Below, piece by piece: positions 25,874 through 35,929 of a DNA stretch of 64,000 nt. The stretch's first letter is position 1, and every line of letters begins with the position of its first letter. A program made the position numbers and the translations under genes. Below the pieces are notes generated by a model. That model ran no database searches, had not been told where the DNA came from, and saw only the letters and a list, made by a program, of their open reading frames with translations. Source of the DNA: an uncultured Methanobrevibacter sp. (GTDB lineage Archaea; Methanobacteriota; Methanobacteria; Methanobacteriales; Methanobacteriaceae); NCBI RefSeq assembly GCF_902784195.1, contig NZ_CACZTX010000001.1:186001-250000 (forward strand), in the 5' to 3' direction.

Positions 25874-28800
25874 ATGATAGTATTAAACAAAAGAAAAAAG
25901 ACTTGGGAAATGTACCCTATTGGAAGCCCTAAAGGAGCTTTGAATACAAAGCGAAAGCCTGAATTCATCGGTGTATTGAAATTCAAGGAAGATGAGGAAG
26001 GCTCAATTTCCATAAACCGTTTTGTAATCAAGGATGAAAAGGAAGACAAGCTCTATCCTCCTTCAAAGGCAATTAATATATTGCGTTCTCAAGCTGTTTT
26101 CTTGGCAGAGAAGGATGATAAGCTGGAAGCTTTCCTAAAGCAGAACAACATCAAGGTCAGATTCACTAATATCTGCCAGCATTGCAGTTTTGAAGGGGAA
26201 GTCACCATAATCAATTCAGACTTTTCATATCTCTATCATGACCAATTGATCTGCAAGACCTGTGCTGAAAATACAATTAAAAGGGAGCTTCAGCTTAGGG
26301 GATATGACAAGAAGGTATTCAGGAACTTCAAGAGAGTGCTTGAAAAGACAGGCAGTCTGGATGATGTTTTGGAAATGCTTTCACCAAGATTTGACCCACT
26401 GGCCCACACAGACTTGACACTCTTTGATAGAGTCAAGGTCCATGACGATAAGATTCCTAAAATAGCCATGAAAAGGCTTAAGATACCTGAAGAGTTCAAG
26501 CAAGTCATATTAAAAGAGAAAAATGATTATCTCCTTCCAGTCCAATATTTAGCTATTAGGGAAGGATTATTGAAAGGTGAAAACCTATTGGTTGTCTCAG
26601 CAACTGGTAGTGGAAAGACATTGGTTGGAGAGCTTGCAGGTATTCCAAAGGCATTGAACGGCAAGAAATTCTTATTTTTAACTCCACTTGTAGCGCTTGC
26701 AAACCAGAAGTATAGGGATTTCAAAAAGAGATATGAACCTTTAGGTCTAAAAGTAGCGATTAAAGTGGGTATGAACCGTATCAAGGCTAAAGGAGAGCTA
26801 AAGTTACCTAATTCAAACATTCAGGATGCAGATATTGTTGTAGGTACCTATGAGGGAATAGACTTTATGCTAAGGTCTGGAGATTCTGCTGCATTGAATG
26901 ACTTGGGACTTGTTTTGATAGATGAGATCCATACCATTTCAGATGAGGAAAGGGGATTAAGGTTAAATGGATTGATAAAAAGGATTGAGCATATCTTCCC
27001 TAAGACTCAAGTAATAGGTTTGTCCGCTACAATAAAGAATCCTCAGGACTTGGCAAATGACTTCAATATGAAACTGGTTCAGTACAAGGAGCGCCCTGTT
27101 CCTCTTGAAAGGCATATTGTCTTTGTAAGGGGAGATGTTCAAAGAAGAATAATCATGAGAAAACTGGTCCAAAGGGAGTATTACAGCACTTCCTCTAAAG
27201 GATTCAAGGGTCAAACATTGATATTTACAAACTCAAGAAGAAAAACCCATAAGATAGCGAATTTCCTGTCTGGTAAGGGAATCAACGCTTCAGCATATCA
27301 TGCTGGATTGTCATACTTCAAGAAGGAAAAGATTGAAAAGGACTTTTCCAAAGGCAAGATTGCAGCAGTTGTCACTACTGCAGCCCTTGCAGCAGGTGTG
27401 GATTTCCCAGCATCACAAGTTATCTTTGAATCATTGCTTATGGGTAACAAATGGATCACTCCTAATGAATTTTCACAGATGTTAGGTAGGGCAGGTAGGC
27501 CAACATACCATGACAGAGGTGTTATCTATCTCGTTCCAGAGATTGGAAGTGAGTTTGATAATGAAAGTGAAGAGGCAGTTGCACTTGACCTTCTTGAAAG
27601 TGATGTCGAGGATATTTTCGTGGATTATACAGAGGATGGATCACTTGAACAGATACTTACCGATATATCATCAAAGTCCTTAAGGAAAGTGAATGATGTT
27701 GAGGAATTCTATCAAAATATTCCAGTTCCAATGGATATAATGACAGCACTTGATGAACTTGAAGATAAGGATGCAATAAATATACATGCGGATGATACAA
27801 TTGATACAACTCGATTTGGTAGGGCAGTTGCAATGTCATTTTTATCTGTGGATGATGGTGTTATCATTAAGGATTCCATTAACGATCCACATTACTTAAG
27901 CTATTATTATAAAAAGCCGTTCTTTAAGACAAATCTTAAAGAGTTGAGGTTTCTTTCTGAAAAGATTGATGAAAGCAATGAGAATGCCTTAAAGAAGAAT
28001 AAGAAGATTCAAAATAAATCTAAGTCTAAGTCTAAAGACAGTTCTAAAAAGGATAAAAAAGATAAGAAAGAGACTAAAGAAAAAGATAAAAAAGACAATA
28101 AGGACAATAAGAAGAAAAATAAGTCTAAAAAAGGTTATAAGAAAAATAATGAAGATAAGTCTAAAAATAAGGATAAATCTAAGGATAAACCTAAAAAACC
28201 TATTAAGACTAATGAGAATAAGAATAAAGATAATGATAATAATCAAAGCTCTGGAATTAAGTTCATTGTTGAAGAGGATGTAGAAGAAAAACCTGTTAAA
28301 AAAGAGACTAAGAAGGAATCAAAGACCAGCATGTATATTGATAATATTGCTGATTATTTCAATGGATTGAATCAATCTAAGGATTATAAGTCTTCAAGTA
28401 GTGATAATATTGGCTCTTCAAATCAAAAGAATGATTATAAATCCTCTAAAAAGGATAAATCTAAAGATAATAAGTCAGATGTAATCTATAATAAGAAGAC
28501 TTCAAATAAGTCTAAAAAGAATAAAAAGAATAAAAACAATAATGCTGCAGCAGTCAAGCAGATCAAGTTTAAGGAAAACATCTTTGCAGACATTCATGAA
28601 AAGATGTCTAAAGATGAAGTCAATTCAAATGACTTATTGAAAGTTCAATCAATAGCTCTTGATTTGGAATTGTTTGAAAACGCTTATTTGGCTCCTGTTG
28701 TTCATAAGCAAATCATTAGTGCATTGAAGATGAACTTCTCAACAAGGCTCTTTGCTGAATCCACATTGGATATCATATCATCTGGAGAGGCCATTTCAAA

Positions 28801-29131
28801 GATTGACAAGAAATTCCAGGATGCATTGCTTAAGATTCAAATAGATTTCCTAAGATGTGACTGCAATGAAAGGCCATTCTGTGAATGCCTGCAAAGGGGT
28901 ATTTCATATTACATAATCAATCAGAGATTGAATGGTAAGGATCCAATTGACATTTCCAATTCTCTTCTTAAGGAATATCAAATCCAAACATATCCTGGAG
29001 ACATATTCTCTTGGCTTGATGCTTATGTAAGGAATCTGGATGCAATAAGGAGAATAGCTAAGGCATTTGGTAAAAAGGATATAGTGCAGGTTTCAGAAAA
29101 ATTGATGAAAATAGTGGAATCTGGAAAATAA
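25874..29131 (+). CDS. Ski2-like DEAD/DEAH-box helicase (DUF5814-type) with Lys-rich insertion
   Basis: About 1085 aa from ATG 25874; a TTG 15 bases upstream is the alternative, and neither has a clear ribosome-binding site. The N-terminal domain resembles DUF5814 and includes a CQHC...CKTC zinc finger (about 120-155). The helicase core has SATGSGKT, LIDEIHT, GLSATIKN and QMLGRAGRP, intact Ski2-type motifs. A very polar segment of Lys, Asp, Asn and Ser (about 705-895) separates the core from a helical C-terminal domain with CDCNERPFCECLQRG, possibly a second metal site. The family is archaeal and probably acts in RNA or DNA processing. The low-complexity insert is the odd feature. Confidence 0.85.
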   Translation: MIVLNKRKKTWEMYPIGSPKGALNTKRKPEFIGVLKFKEDEEGSISINRFVIKDEKEDKLYPPSKAINILRSQAVFLAEKDDKLEAFLKQNNIKVRFTNICQHCSFEGEVTIINSDFSYLYHDQLICKTCAENTIKRELQLRGYDKKVFRNFKRVLEKTGSLDDVLEMLSPRFDPLAHTDLTLFDRVKVHDDKIPKIAMKRLKIPEEFKQVILKEKNDYLLPVQYLAIREGLLKGENLLVVSATGSGKTLVGELAGIPKALNGKKFLFLTPLVALANQKYRDFKKRYEPLGLKVAIKVGMNRIKAKGELKLPNSNIQDADIVVGTYEGIDFMLRSGDSAALNDLGLVLIDEIHTISDEERGLRLNGLIKRIEHIFPKTQVIGLSATIKNPQDLANDFNMKLVQYKERPVPLERHIVFVRGDVQRRIIMRKLVQREYYSTSSKGFKGQTLIFTNSRRKTHKIANFLSGKGINASAYHAGLSYFKKEKIEKDFSKGKIAAVVTTAALAAGVDFPASQVIFESLLMGNKWITPNEFSQMLGRAGRPTYHDRGVIYLVPEIGSEFDNESEEAVALDLLESDVEDIFVDYTEDGSLEQILTDISSKSLRKVNDVEEFYQNIPVPMDIMTALDELEDKDAINIHADDTIDTTRFGRAVAMSFLSVDDGVIIKDSINDPHYLSYYYKKPFFKTNLKELRFLSEKIDESNENALKKNKKIQNKSKSKSKDSSKKDKKDKKETKEKDKKDNKDNKKKNKSKKGYKKNNEDKSKNKDKSKDKPKKPIKTNENKNKDNDNNQSSGIKFIVEEDVEEKPVKKETKKESKTSMYIDNIADYFNGLNQSKDYKSSSSDNIGSSNQKNDYKSSKKDKSKDNKSDVIYNKKTSNKSKKNKKNKNNNAAAVKQIKFKENIFADIHEKMSKDEVNSNDLLKVQSIALDLELFENAYLAPVVHKQIISALKMNFSTRLFAESTLDIISSGEAISKIDKKFQDALLKIQIDFLRCDCNERPFCECLQRGISYYIINQRLNGKDPIDISNSLLKEYQIQTYPGDIFSWLDAYVRNLDAIRRIAKAFGKKDIVQVSEKLMKIVESGK

Positions 29132-29165
29132 GTTAAAATAGGTTTTTTAGAAAAGTAGAATTTTA

Positions 29166-29285
29166 AAAAAATAAAAAAGTGAAAAAAATAAACGGGTATT
29201 TTTAAGAAATTTTTGAATTCAAATAAAAAAGTGAAAAAACGGGTATTTTTAAGAAATTTTTGAATTCAAATAAAAAAGTGAAAAA
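29166..29285. repeat. 47-bp direct duplication downstream of the helicase gene
   Basis: A block starting ACGGGTATTTTTAAG occurs at 29192-29238 and again at 29239-29285, head to tail and practically identical. A partial third copy (the AAATAAAAAAGTGAAAAAA part) precedes it. It lies between convergent genes. Confidence 0.85.
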
Positions 29286-29318
29286 AGAGAATTGGAGTAA
29301 TTAAAGAATTTTCTCTAA

Positions 29319-29711
29319 TTATCCATTGCTTATAAAGTATCTTAAAAGTCTTGCTAAGAGGTCTGGATTGTCATCAGAGCTTGAGCTTGAGTAATAGCTT
29401 GAGCTTGAATCTGAACCTTCTGAATTGAATATCTTGTTCATTCCCTTATCAATCAGTTCAGACCAATCGCTTCCATCGTCATTATAATTGTCGCTATTGT
29501 CGCTCTTATCATTAGAATTGAAAAGTGAAAAGAATCCTCCTCCATTTTCAGAACTGTCTAAGTAACCGTTATTATTTTTATCCTCATCGTAATCGCTGGT
29601 TGCAATCCAATCTGAAAGACCGCCAGTCATAGAATAAACTGCACTGCTTGCAATAAAAGCAATCAAAGCTATAACAATGTATACTATAAACTTCGCTTTC
29701 TTATCTTCCAT
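29319..29711 (-). CDS. Small membrane-anchored Ser/Asp-rich hypothetical protein
   Basis: A 130-aa protein: residues 8-27 form one transmembrane helix or signal anchor (FIVYIVIALIAFIASSAVYS). The rest is highly polar, with Asp/Asn/Ser runs (SSSSYYSSSSSDDN), and ends in a short amphipathic helix (DLLARLLRYFISNG). AGGTGAA lies a few bases before the ATG. I recognise no domain. The segment DYDEDKNNNGYLDSSE resembles an EF-hand-like calcium loop, but this is only a pattern match. Confidence 0.6.
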   Translation of the reverse strand: MEDKKAKFIVYIVIALIAFIASSAVYSMTGGLSDWIATSDYDEDKNNNGYLDSSENGGGFFSLFNSNDKSDNSDNYNDDGSDWSELIDKGMNKIFNSEGSDSSSSYYSSSSSDDNPDLLARLLRYFISNG

Positions 29712-29841
29712 GATTTCACCTCGATGATTTATAATTTTTTTGATACTTTTTGATGATTTTAATCTAATCTAATTTATGTTTTGATTATTTTTACATAATC
29801 GTTGTCATATAAATCTTATCAAAATTAATATTATATCATTA

Positions 29842-29861
29842 AACATATAAATGTATATGTT
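29842..29861. promoter_or_regulatory. Palindrome in the divergent promoter region
   Basis: AACATATA / TATATGTT arms with a 4-base centre lie between the divergent genes at 29711 and 29922, next to AT-rich TATA-like sequence. This is a candidate shared operator, weak because the region is so AT-rich. Confidence 0.3.
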
Positions 29862-29921
29862 AATAATATAAAATAATTAATATAAAACATTTTCTAATAA
29901 TCAAAATATTGCATTGATACT

Positions 29922-30524
29922 ATGAAAACAATAGCTAAACCTTTCCAAACATCCATAGATATTAAGAAATCTCAATTCATTTGCAGACTATTTCCTGCAC
30001 AGAATGAACAGGAAGCAAAAGAGATCATCAATAAAATATCTGAAGAGTACAAGGATGCAACACATAACTGCACTGCATATGTAGTTAGCGATGGGGAAGG
30101 ATTTGATGATGATGGTGAGCCTGGAGGAACTGCAGGAAGGCCTATGCTAAATGTATTGAAGAAAAATGAGATGGAAAACATTGTAGCTATTGTAACAAGG
30201 TATTTCGGAGGAATTAAGCTTGGTGCAGGAGGTTTGGTTCGTGCTTACAGCAAATCAGTTCTTGAAACCCTTTCAATTGCTGAGATTGTTGATATGGAAC
30301 TCTATGAGATATTCAGATTCAGCTTCGAATATCAGCATATAAAGACAATTGACAATGAGATCAGGTCAAAGAATTTGGCTGTTGTTGAAAAGCAGTATGA
30401 AGCAAATGTGATTTATTTTGTAGCTTCCAATAATGAGGACATGATTAAAAACATTCAGGAAAAATTAGCGGGTGTAGTAAATATAGAGCATTTAGGAAGC
30501 AGATTCTTGGAAAAAATAGATTGA
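29922..30524 (+). CDS. IMPACT/YigZ family protein
   Basis: A 200-aa protein. The N-terminal UPF0029/IMPACT domain has the family signature FDDDGEPGGTAGRPMLNVL and then IVTRYFGGIKLGAGGLVRAYSKS. The C-terminal part (about 130-200) is the DUF1949-like ferredoxin-fold domain. The length is standard for YigZ. Its role is unclear: relatives in eukaryotes regulate the Gcn2 kinase through Gcn1, and the bacterial proteins are uncharacterised. Probably cytosolic and probably monocistronic, because strong AT-rich promoter sequence lies upstream and T-runs follow. Confidence 0.9.
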   Translation: MKTIAKPFQTSIDIKKSQFICRLFPAQNEQEAKEIINKISEEYKDATHNCTAYVVSDGEGFDDDGEPGGTAGRPMLNVLKKNEMENIVAIVTRYFGGIKLGAGGLVRAYSKSVLETLSIAEIVDMELYEIFRFSFEYQHIKTIDNEIRSKNLAVVEKQYEANVIYFVASNNEDMIKNIQEKLAGVVNIEHLGSRFLEKID

Positions 30525-30725
30525 TTTTTTATATTTTTAAAATTTTTTCTTTTTTTAAATTATTTAATATTGTTTTAATTTAATATTTTTAACTATTTTT
30601 TTATTTTTTCGATATTTAATAAATATTATTAAAAAATAAGTATTTATAATCTTTTATATTAAAAATAAACTATAAATAATAAGAATTACATATTTTTATA
30701 CCAAAACGTAAACTCTTTAAGTCCA

Positions 30726-30734
30726 GGAGGTGAT
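30726..30734 (+). promoter_or_regulatory. Perfect Shine-Dalgarno before a 65-aa membrane peptide
   Basis: GGAGGTGAT is the full complement of the 16S rRNA 3' tail, three bases before the ATG at 30738. It is stronger than for most genes here and supports translation of a short ORF. Confidence 0.7.
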
Positions 30735-30737
30735 ATT

Positions 30738-30935
30738 ATGTATTTTTATAGTATTGCCATGAGTTGGAAAAAGAATTGTATCTTTAATGAAAACTCACAC
30801 TTGGTAAAACATATATTAAAAGGAGGGGCCATTATTTCTGCCCAATCTAAGATTTGGATGGCACTGGTTTTATATCTCATTTACTTGGGATTTATGACCT
30901 TTATCATCATAATGGTAATGGTTAAACTGTTATGA
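30738..30935 (+). CDS. 65-aa small membrane peptide
   Basis: A short ORF with a perfect ribosome-binding site and a TATA-like box (tATTTATAATC near 30638). The N-terminal half is polar and basic. Residues 40-64 form a hydrophobic helix (IWMALVLYLIYLGFMTFIII) ending MVMVKLL. No homologue comes to mind. The size, single C-terminal helix and the dense hairpin region immediately downstream are reminiscent of type I toxin loci, but the match is structural only. It could equally be a small membrane regulator. Confidence 0.5.
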   Translation: MYFYSIAMSWKKNCIFNENSHLVKHILKGGAIISAQSKIWMALVLYLIYLGFMTFIIIMVMVKLL

Positions 30936-30950
30936 TGCCATAATGTCTCC

Positions 30951-31057
30951 TTTAGATTGTAGGAAAAAACAATATTGCAAACTTTTGTTTTTTAACAACC
31001 AAACCCTGTTGTTATGAGTTTCGTTTTCTTTGCAATGTCACTTCCTACAATCTTAAA
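30951..31057 (+). ncRNA. Candidate structured RNA with three coaxial stems
   Basis: AGATTGTAGGAA (30954-30965) pairs perfectly with 31042-31053. Inside it ATTGCAAA (30974-30981) pairs with 31029-31036, and inside that TAACAAC (30993-30999) pairs with GTTGTTA (31008-31014) around an 8-base loop. That is 27 base pairs in a nested order within 107 bases. The strand is not settled, since all pairs are Watson-Crick; plus is listed by convention. Confidence 0.45.
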
Positions 31058-31107
31058 TCATTAAAAACCTTTAAATATTATTTATTTCATAATCATTATT
31101 AGAGTTT

Positions 31108-31130
31108 AAAAAGTTCTGTTTGAACTTTTT
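31108..31130. terminator. Hairpin AAAAAGTTC / GAACTTTTT
   Basis: A perfect 9-bp stem with a 5-base loop and a T-run in the descending arm. It could end a transcript from either side. Confidence 0.45.
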
Positions 31131-31174
31131 ATTCCAAACTTTTAATATATGTTTTTTTCAATATCTATAGGGTG

Positions 31175-31249
31175 TATTGCAGGATTTATCTTGCAATATA
31201 GGTATTGAAGGATGATTTGAATCTTAATCCATTATTATGGATTGGATTC
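31175..31249. repeat. Two consecutive hairpins
   Basis: First, TATTGCA / TGCAATA (31175-31181 with 31192-31198), with three further pairs toward a TTTA loop. Second, AATCCAT / ATGGATT (31226-31232 with 31237-31243), enclosed by GAATC / GATTC. Together with the two elements upstream they make four hairpins in 300 bases. Confidence 0.5.
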
Positions 31250-31395
31250 TAAATTCATTCTAATTAATTGACTATTTTTTTCTGATTTTTAATGATTATA
31301 TTATGCAGCTATTTCTAAAAAAAGAAAAAAAAGATTAATTTTTCAAAAAATTATTAAAAAAATAAAAAAGAAAATAGAAAATAATTTAAAATAAA

Positions 31396-32883
31396 TTATA
31401 ATCTATATTCAGTCTTATCCCAGTCTTCGTTAGTAGCAGGCATTTTGGTGAATATTGCAGTTAATGCAATCAATATGACAGTAAGAACACCAAATACGAT
31501 CAATTCATGCATTGAACCGGTATTTATAATGTCCAATACTCCACCAATCCATACAATTGCTATCACTAATGGCAAAATATATTTAACTATATAAATCCAC
31601 CATTTGCCTAATTTAATGGTTTTACTACGTGCATTTAAAGTTGGAATAAGCTCTTCACAATTGAAAGTCCATGCAAATAGGTTACATTCCAATAATACTC
31701 CGAAGAGAATAGCTATTTGATTGATATATGCATCAACGTATCCAAGGAGTGTTCCACCGTAGGAGGTTGCATACATCATGGATAAGGCAGCTCCTATTAT
31801 ACAAAGGACGGTCATGGTCTTCTTACGGGACCATGTGAACTTGTTTTGAATACTGAATGCCAATGGCTCGATAGTGGACAAGATACTTGTAAGTCCTGCA
31901 AGGTAAATTGTCAAGAAGAACAAAGGGCCAATGATGATTGCATATTGGCCTAATACATTCAAAACAGTTGGATAAGCTACGAATACCAATCCTGTACCTT
32001 GTGCTACAAGGTCTGCAACTGCTGTACCGCTTTGAAGTGACATGTATCCTAGGATTGAGAAAACCCCTAATGCACAGAAGTTTTCAAATGCGCAATTTGC
32101 AAATGCAATGGATAATGTGTTTGTAATCAAGTCCCCTTCCTCTCCGGTATAGCTTGCATAAGTGAATGCAATACTCATACCAAGGCTTAATGAGAAGATT
32201 ATCTGACCGAATGCGGCCATCCATATGTCAAAGTCCAAGAGCAAGCTCCAATCAGGTGAAAAGAGCTCATTCAATCCTATCATTGCACCAGGTAAGGTTA
32301 AGGAGAAAGCTACAATCACAATCATGATTATAAACAATAAAGGAACAAGAACTTTACTTACCTTTCCAAGCCCTTCCTCAAGGTCCTTGTGGGAAATGTA
32401 CCATATAATTGCCCAACTTGCAAGCATTGCTGTAGCAATGATTGGAATGAAGTTAGTTATTCCGCTAAAGGTTTCCTGAGATTGAAGCAAGGTTGTTGCA
32501 AAGTAGGTATTAGGGTCTGCTCCCCATCCCTTAAAGAAACTCAAAATTACATATATTCCATCCCATCCAAGTATACATGAATAATAGATCATAATTATGA
32601 ATACGGAAATAGGCAAGAGCCATCCTAAAAATTCATAATTTGCATGTATTTTACGAATAGCCTTTGGAAAGGATGATTTGAAATTATATCCAACACCATA
32701 TTCCAAGATTAAAAATGGAACTCCCATCAGCAATATAGCAACGATATATGGAATGTAGAATGCTCCTCCACCATTGCTGTATAAAACGTATGGGTATCTC
32801 CATATGTTTCCAAGTCCTACAGCAGAACCTACCATTGCCAAAACAAATGATAGATTACTGCCCCATTCGTTTTTATCACTCAT
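31396..32883 (-). CDS. SNF family sodium-dependent transporter
   Basis: A 495-aa transporter of the neurotransmitter:sodium symporter family (LeuT fold), with about 12 transmembrane helices. TM1 carries the hallmark AMVGSAVGLGNIWRYPYVLYSNGGGAF, which shapes the Na+ and substrate sites. TM6 is represented by FSLSLGMSIAFTYASY. In this family the substrate is usually an amino acid or amine, co-imported with Na+. It is a paralogue of the gene at 40769, with almost the same N-terminus and loop sequences. It is convergent with the hairpin-rich region. Confidence 0.92.
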   Translation of the reverse strand: MSDKNEWGSNLSFVLAMVGSAVGLGNIWRYPYVLYSNGGGAFYIPYIVAILLMGVPFLILEYGVGYNFKSSFPKAIRKIHANYEFLGWLLPISVFIIMIYYSCILGWDGIYVILSFFKGWGADPNTYFATTLLQSQETFSGITNFIPIIATAMLASWAIIWYISHKDLEEGLGKVSKVLVPLLFIIMIVIVAFSLTLPGAMIGLNELFSPDWSLLLDFDIWMAAFGQIIFSLSLGMSIAFTYASYTGEEGDLITNTLSIAFANCAFENFCALGVFSILGYMSLQSGTAVADLVAQGTGLVFVAYPTVLNVLGQYAIIIGPLFFLTIYLAGLTSILSTIEPLAFSIQNKFTWSRKKTMTVLCIIGAALSMMYATSYGGTLLGYVDAYINQIAILFGVLLECNLFAWTFNCEELIPTLNARSKTIKLGKWWIYIVKYILPLVIAIVWIGGVLDIINTGSMHELIVFGVLTVILIALTAIFTKMPATNEDWDKTEYRL

Positions 32884-33163
32884 AAAAAATCACAAAATTG
32901 TTTAATAAATTAATTGATTAAATTGAAAAATAGAACACTTTAATCTTCTAAATAATCATTTTAACTTATTTAAAGATTATTTCTAAATTAATTTAATATT
33001 ACTATATTGTATTCCAAAATATAAAAACTATACTATGTTAATTTGTATTTTTCATTGAATGATTTTATTGAATTTTAGTAAAATATTATTAAAATAAAGT
33101 ACATAAATAATCATAAGATTTTTTTAATGAAATTAACTACTATAAAATTTTAAGGTGCTGGTT

Positions 33164-33640
33164 TTGAAAATAAAAAAAAGATATTTCCTAAAGAAAAAGA
33201 AAGTGAAAGCCATTAAGGAAGAGCTTGGAGATTACGGGTCCTTCATCAACAACAAGGACACTCTTGAGATGTTGGAAGCAGAGGATTATGATTTCATTCT
33301 AGTCAATGGAGAGCCTTACATCATTATGATTAACGGCAAGCCATATCCTACACTTAAGGCTGCATTGAATATAGAATTGGACAGCAAGGTGGTTGTAGTG
33401 GATATGGGTGCAGTAAGGTTTGTAACCAAGGGTGCAGATGTAATGAGCCCTGGTATTGTTGATGCGGACGAATCCATTGTGGAAGATGATGTTGTAATCA
33501 TTGTTGAGGAAACACATAATAAGCCTTTAGCAATGGGAATCGCATTGATAACTGGTCCTGAAATGGTTGAAAATTCTGAAGGAAAAGCTATCAAATCACT
33601 TCATTATGTTGGAGATGCAATTTGGAATTTGGAAGTGTAA
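33164..33640 (+). CDS. PUA domain RNA-binding protein (DUF1947/MCT-1-like)
   Basis: About 158 aa. I prefer TTG 33164, which has AAGGTG at normal spacing and gives [26 protein letters not shown] 33155 would overlap that site. The N-terminal region (about 1-75) resembles the pre-PUA domain of archaeal DUF1947 and eukaryotic MCT-1/Tma20 proteins. The C-terminal PUA domain (about 75-155) has [22 protein letters not shown]. The family binds RNA and is linked to translation. It lies upstream of arfB on the same strand. Confidence 0.88.
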   Translation: MKIKKRYFLKKKKVKAIKEELGDYGSFINNKDTLEMLEAEDYDFILVNGEPYIIMINGKPYPTLKAALNIELDSKVVVVDMGAVRFVTKGADVMSPGIVDADESIVEDDVVIIVEETHNKPLAMGIALITGPEMVENSEGKAIKSLHYVGDAIWNLEV

Positions 33641-33718
33641 AATATTTTTATAGCTATTTGACTATTTAAGAGTTAATCCTTAGCTATTAATGTTAATTTT
33701 ATTTATTTAAGTGATAAT

Positions 33719-34423
33719 ATGGTTGAATTGAGAGTAAACGCTGGAAATGTTAAGAATCCAAATGTTCATAAGATTGGAATAATTGCACTTGGATCACATC
33801 TTGAAAATCATGGTCCTGCACTTCCTATTGATACAGATGCTAAGATAGCTTCATATATAGCTTTCCATGCTGCTTTGGAAAGCGGAGCCAAGTTCTTGGG
33901 AGTAATTTATCCTGCTCATGAGATAAAGGAGATCAATCATGGAATACATGTTTCCTTAGATGACTTGACAGATGAAATCGTTAATGTATTGAAATCAGCA
34001 AGGAAGCATTTGGGAATCAGCAGTGTAGTGATTGTAAATGGTCATGGTGGCAATTTGCCTATAGTTACTAAATTATATGATATTGAAGAGCAAACAGGCC
34101 TTCTCATTACATTAAACAGCAAGATCATTGAATCTGAAGGGCCACATGGAGGTTCCGGTGAATTGTCCATGGCAAAGGTTTTAGGTATCATCAATGAGGA
34201 TGAAGTCAAGAATCAGACTGATTTAAGCGAATATGGTGAAGTTGGCCTATACATGTTTGGCCAAGCAAGAAAAAATGACCCTAACATTGAAGAAGGTGCA
34301 ATGGACATTGAAGAAAACGGCGTTTATGTTGATGAAGTTTATGGAAATGAACTCTTGAAGTTAGCAATTAACTCTGTATTGCTTGATGTTGAAAAGCAAT
34401 TGGATTCCCATTATGGATACTGA
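33719..34423 (+). CDS. arfB: ArfB: 2-amino-5-formylamino-6-ribosylaminopyrimidin-4(3H)-one 5'-monophosphate deformylase
   Basis: A 234-aa member of the creatininase superfamily. It removes the formyl group in the archaeal route from GTP to riboflavin and the F420 deazaflavin, after the cyclohydrolase III step. Metal-binding motifs are visible: GSHLENHGPALPIDTDAK (about 26-43), the HE of YPAHEIKEINHG, VNGHGGNLP (about 108-116) and EGPHGGSGELSMA. The length agrees with archaeal ArfB rather than with creatininase proper. GTGATA precedes the ATG. Confidence 0.9.
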   Translation: MVELRVNAGNVKNPNVHKIGIIALGSHLENHGPALPIDTDAKIASYIAFHAALESGAKFLGVIYPAHEIKEINHGIHVSLDDLTDEIVNVLKSARKHLGISSVVIVNGHGGNLPIVTKLYDIEEQTGLLITLNSKIIESEGPHGGSGELSMAKVLGIINEDEVKNQTDLSEYGEVGLYMFGQARKNDPNIEEGAMDIEENGVYVDEVYGNELLKLAINSVLLDVEKQLDSHYGY

Positions 34424-34514
34424 TTTTGATTGATTTTTAATTAGTTTTCTATTCTTTTTTATTTTTTTTTATTTTTTAAATTAGACATTGTAAATTATTT
34501 TTAGGATTGATTAT

Positions 34515-34907
34515 ATGGATGAAGAAATTATTTTTAAGCCGATTGGATACATCAAGTCTCCATATGAAGATGTGAAGAATATGCCTAAATCCACTAGGGA
34601 GTCAGGTGATGTGGAAGCTGAAATGATCATAAATGAAGAGTATCTTGAAAGCATGTCCAGCATGGAAGTCGGTGAGGAGTATATGGTATTATTCCATTTC
34701 CATAAGTCAGAAGGATTTAAGCAAAGAGTCCCATTTAGGGGAGACGGTCCAATAAAGGGATTGTTTTCAACTCATGCCCCTAATAGGCCAAATCCAATTG
34801 GAGTCTCTACAATAAGGATAACAGAAATTGATGGTAATGTAATTAAGTTCACTGGAGTTGACATGCTTAATGGAACTCCTGTTCTTGACATAAAGGATAT
34901 TTTATAA
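34515..34907 (+). CDS. TsaA/TrmO-like tRNA methyltransferase family protein
   Basis: A 130-aa protein of the TsaA (UPF0066) family, whose characterised bacterial member TrmO methylates N6-threonylcarbamoyladenosine at tRNA position 37 with S-adenosylmethionine. Signature elements are IGYIKSPYED at the start, FHFHKSEG, GLFSTHAPNRPNPIGVSTIRI and LNGTPVLDIKD at the C-terminus. The chain ends right after this motif, so it is the short single-domain form. Activity in this archaeon is inferred from family only. Confidence 0.88.
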   Translation: MDEEIIFKPIGYIKSPYEDVKNMPKSTRESGDVEAEMIINEEYLESMSSMEVGEEYMVLFHFHKSEGFKQRVPFRGDGPIKGLFSTHAPNRPNPIGVSTIRITEIDGNVIKFTGVDMLNGTPVLDIKDIL

Positions 34908-35703
<796 letters not shown>

Positions 35704-35929
35704 AAACTTAGTTTCTTATTTTTTCTATTAGTTTTTCTTTGTTCTACTCAATAAAGATTATTGAATTATTATTTATTAGTTAAATTAGTTTGTTTTATGA
35801 ATTAATTTAATTAATTATCTATTTTATGTTCTTATTTCAAATAAGACTGTTTTATAGACCATTTATGAATTCTACGGAATTCGATAAAATTTACGATTAT
35901 TGTTGTTATTAATTTAGGAGGAGATAGAA

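Larger units (their letters stand above)
30936..31395. other. 460-base convergent intergenic region packed with hairpins
   Basis: Between the 65-aa ORF and the minus-strand SNF transporter. It has four stem-loops: 30954-31053 (nested), 31108-31130, 31175-31198 and 31219-31249. Poly-A/T flanks the end near 31320-31390. No coding potential was seen. Confidence 0.6.

Noticed and set aside
27989-28246. Minus-strand Ile/Phe-rich 85-aa ORF
   Set aside because: Antisense of the helicase's Lys-rich insert; composition artefact.
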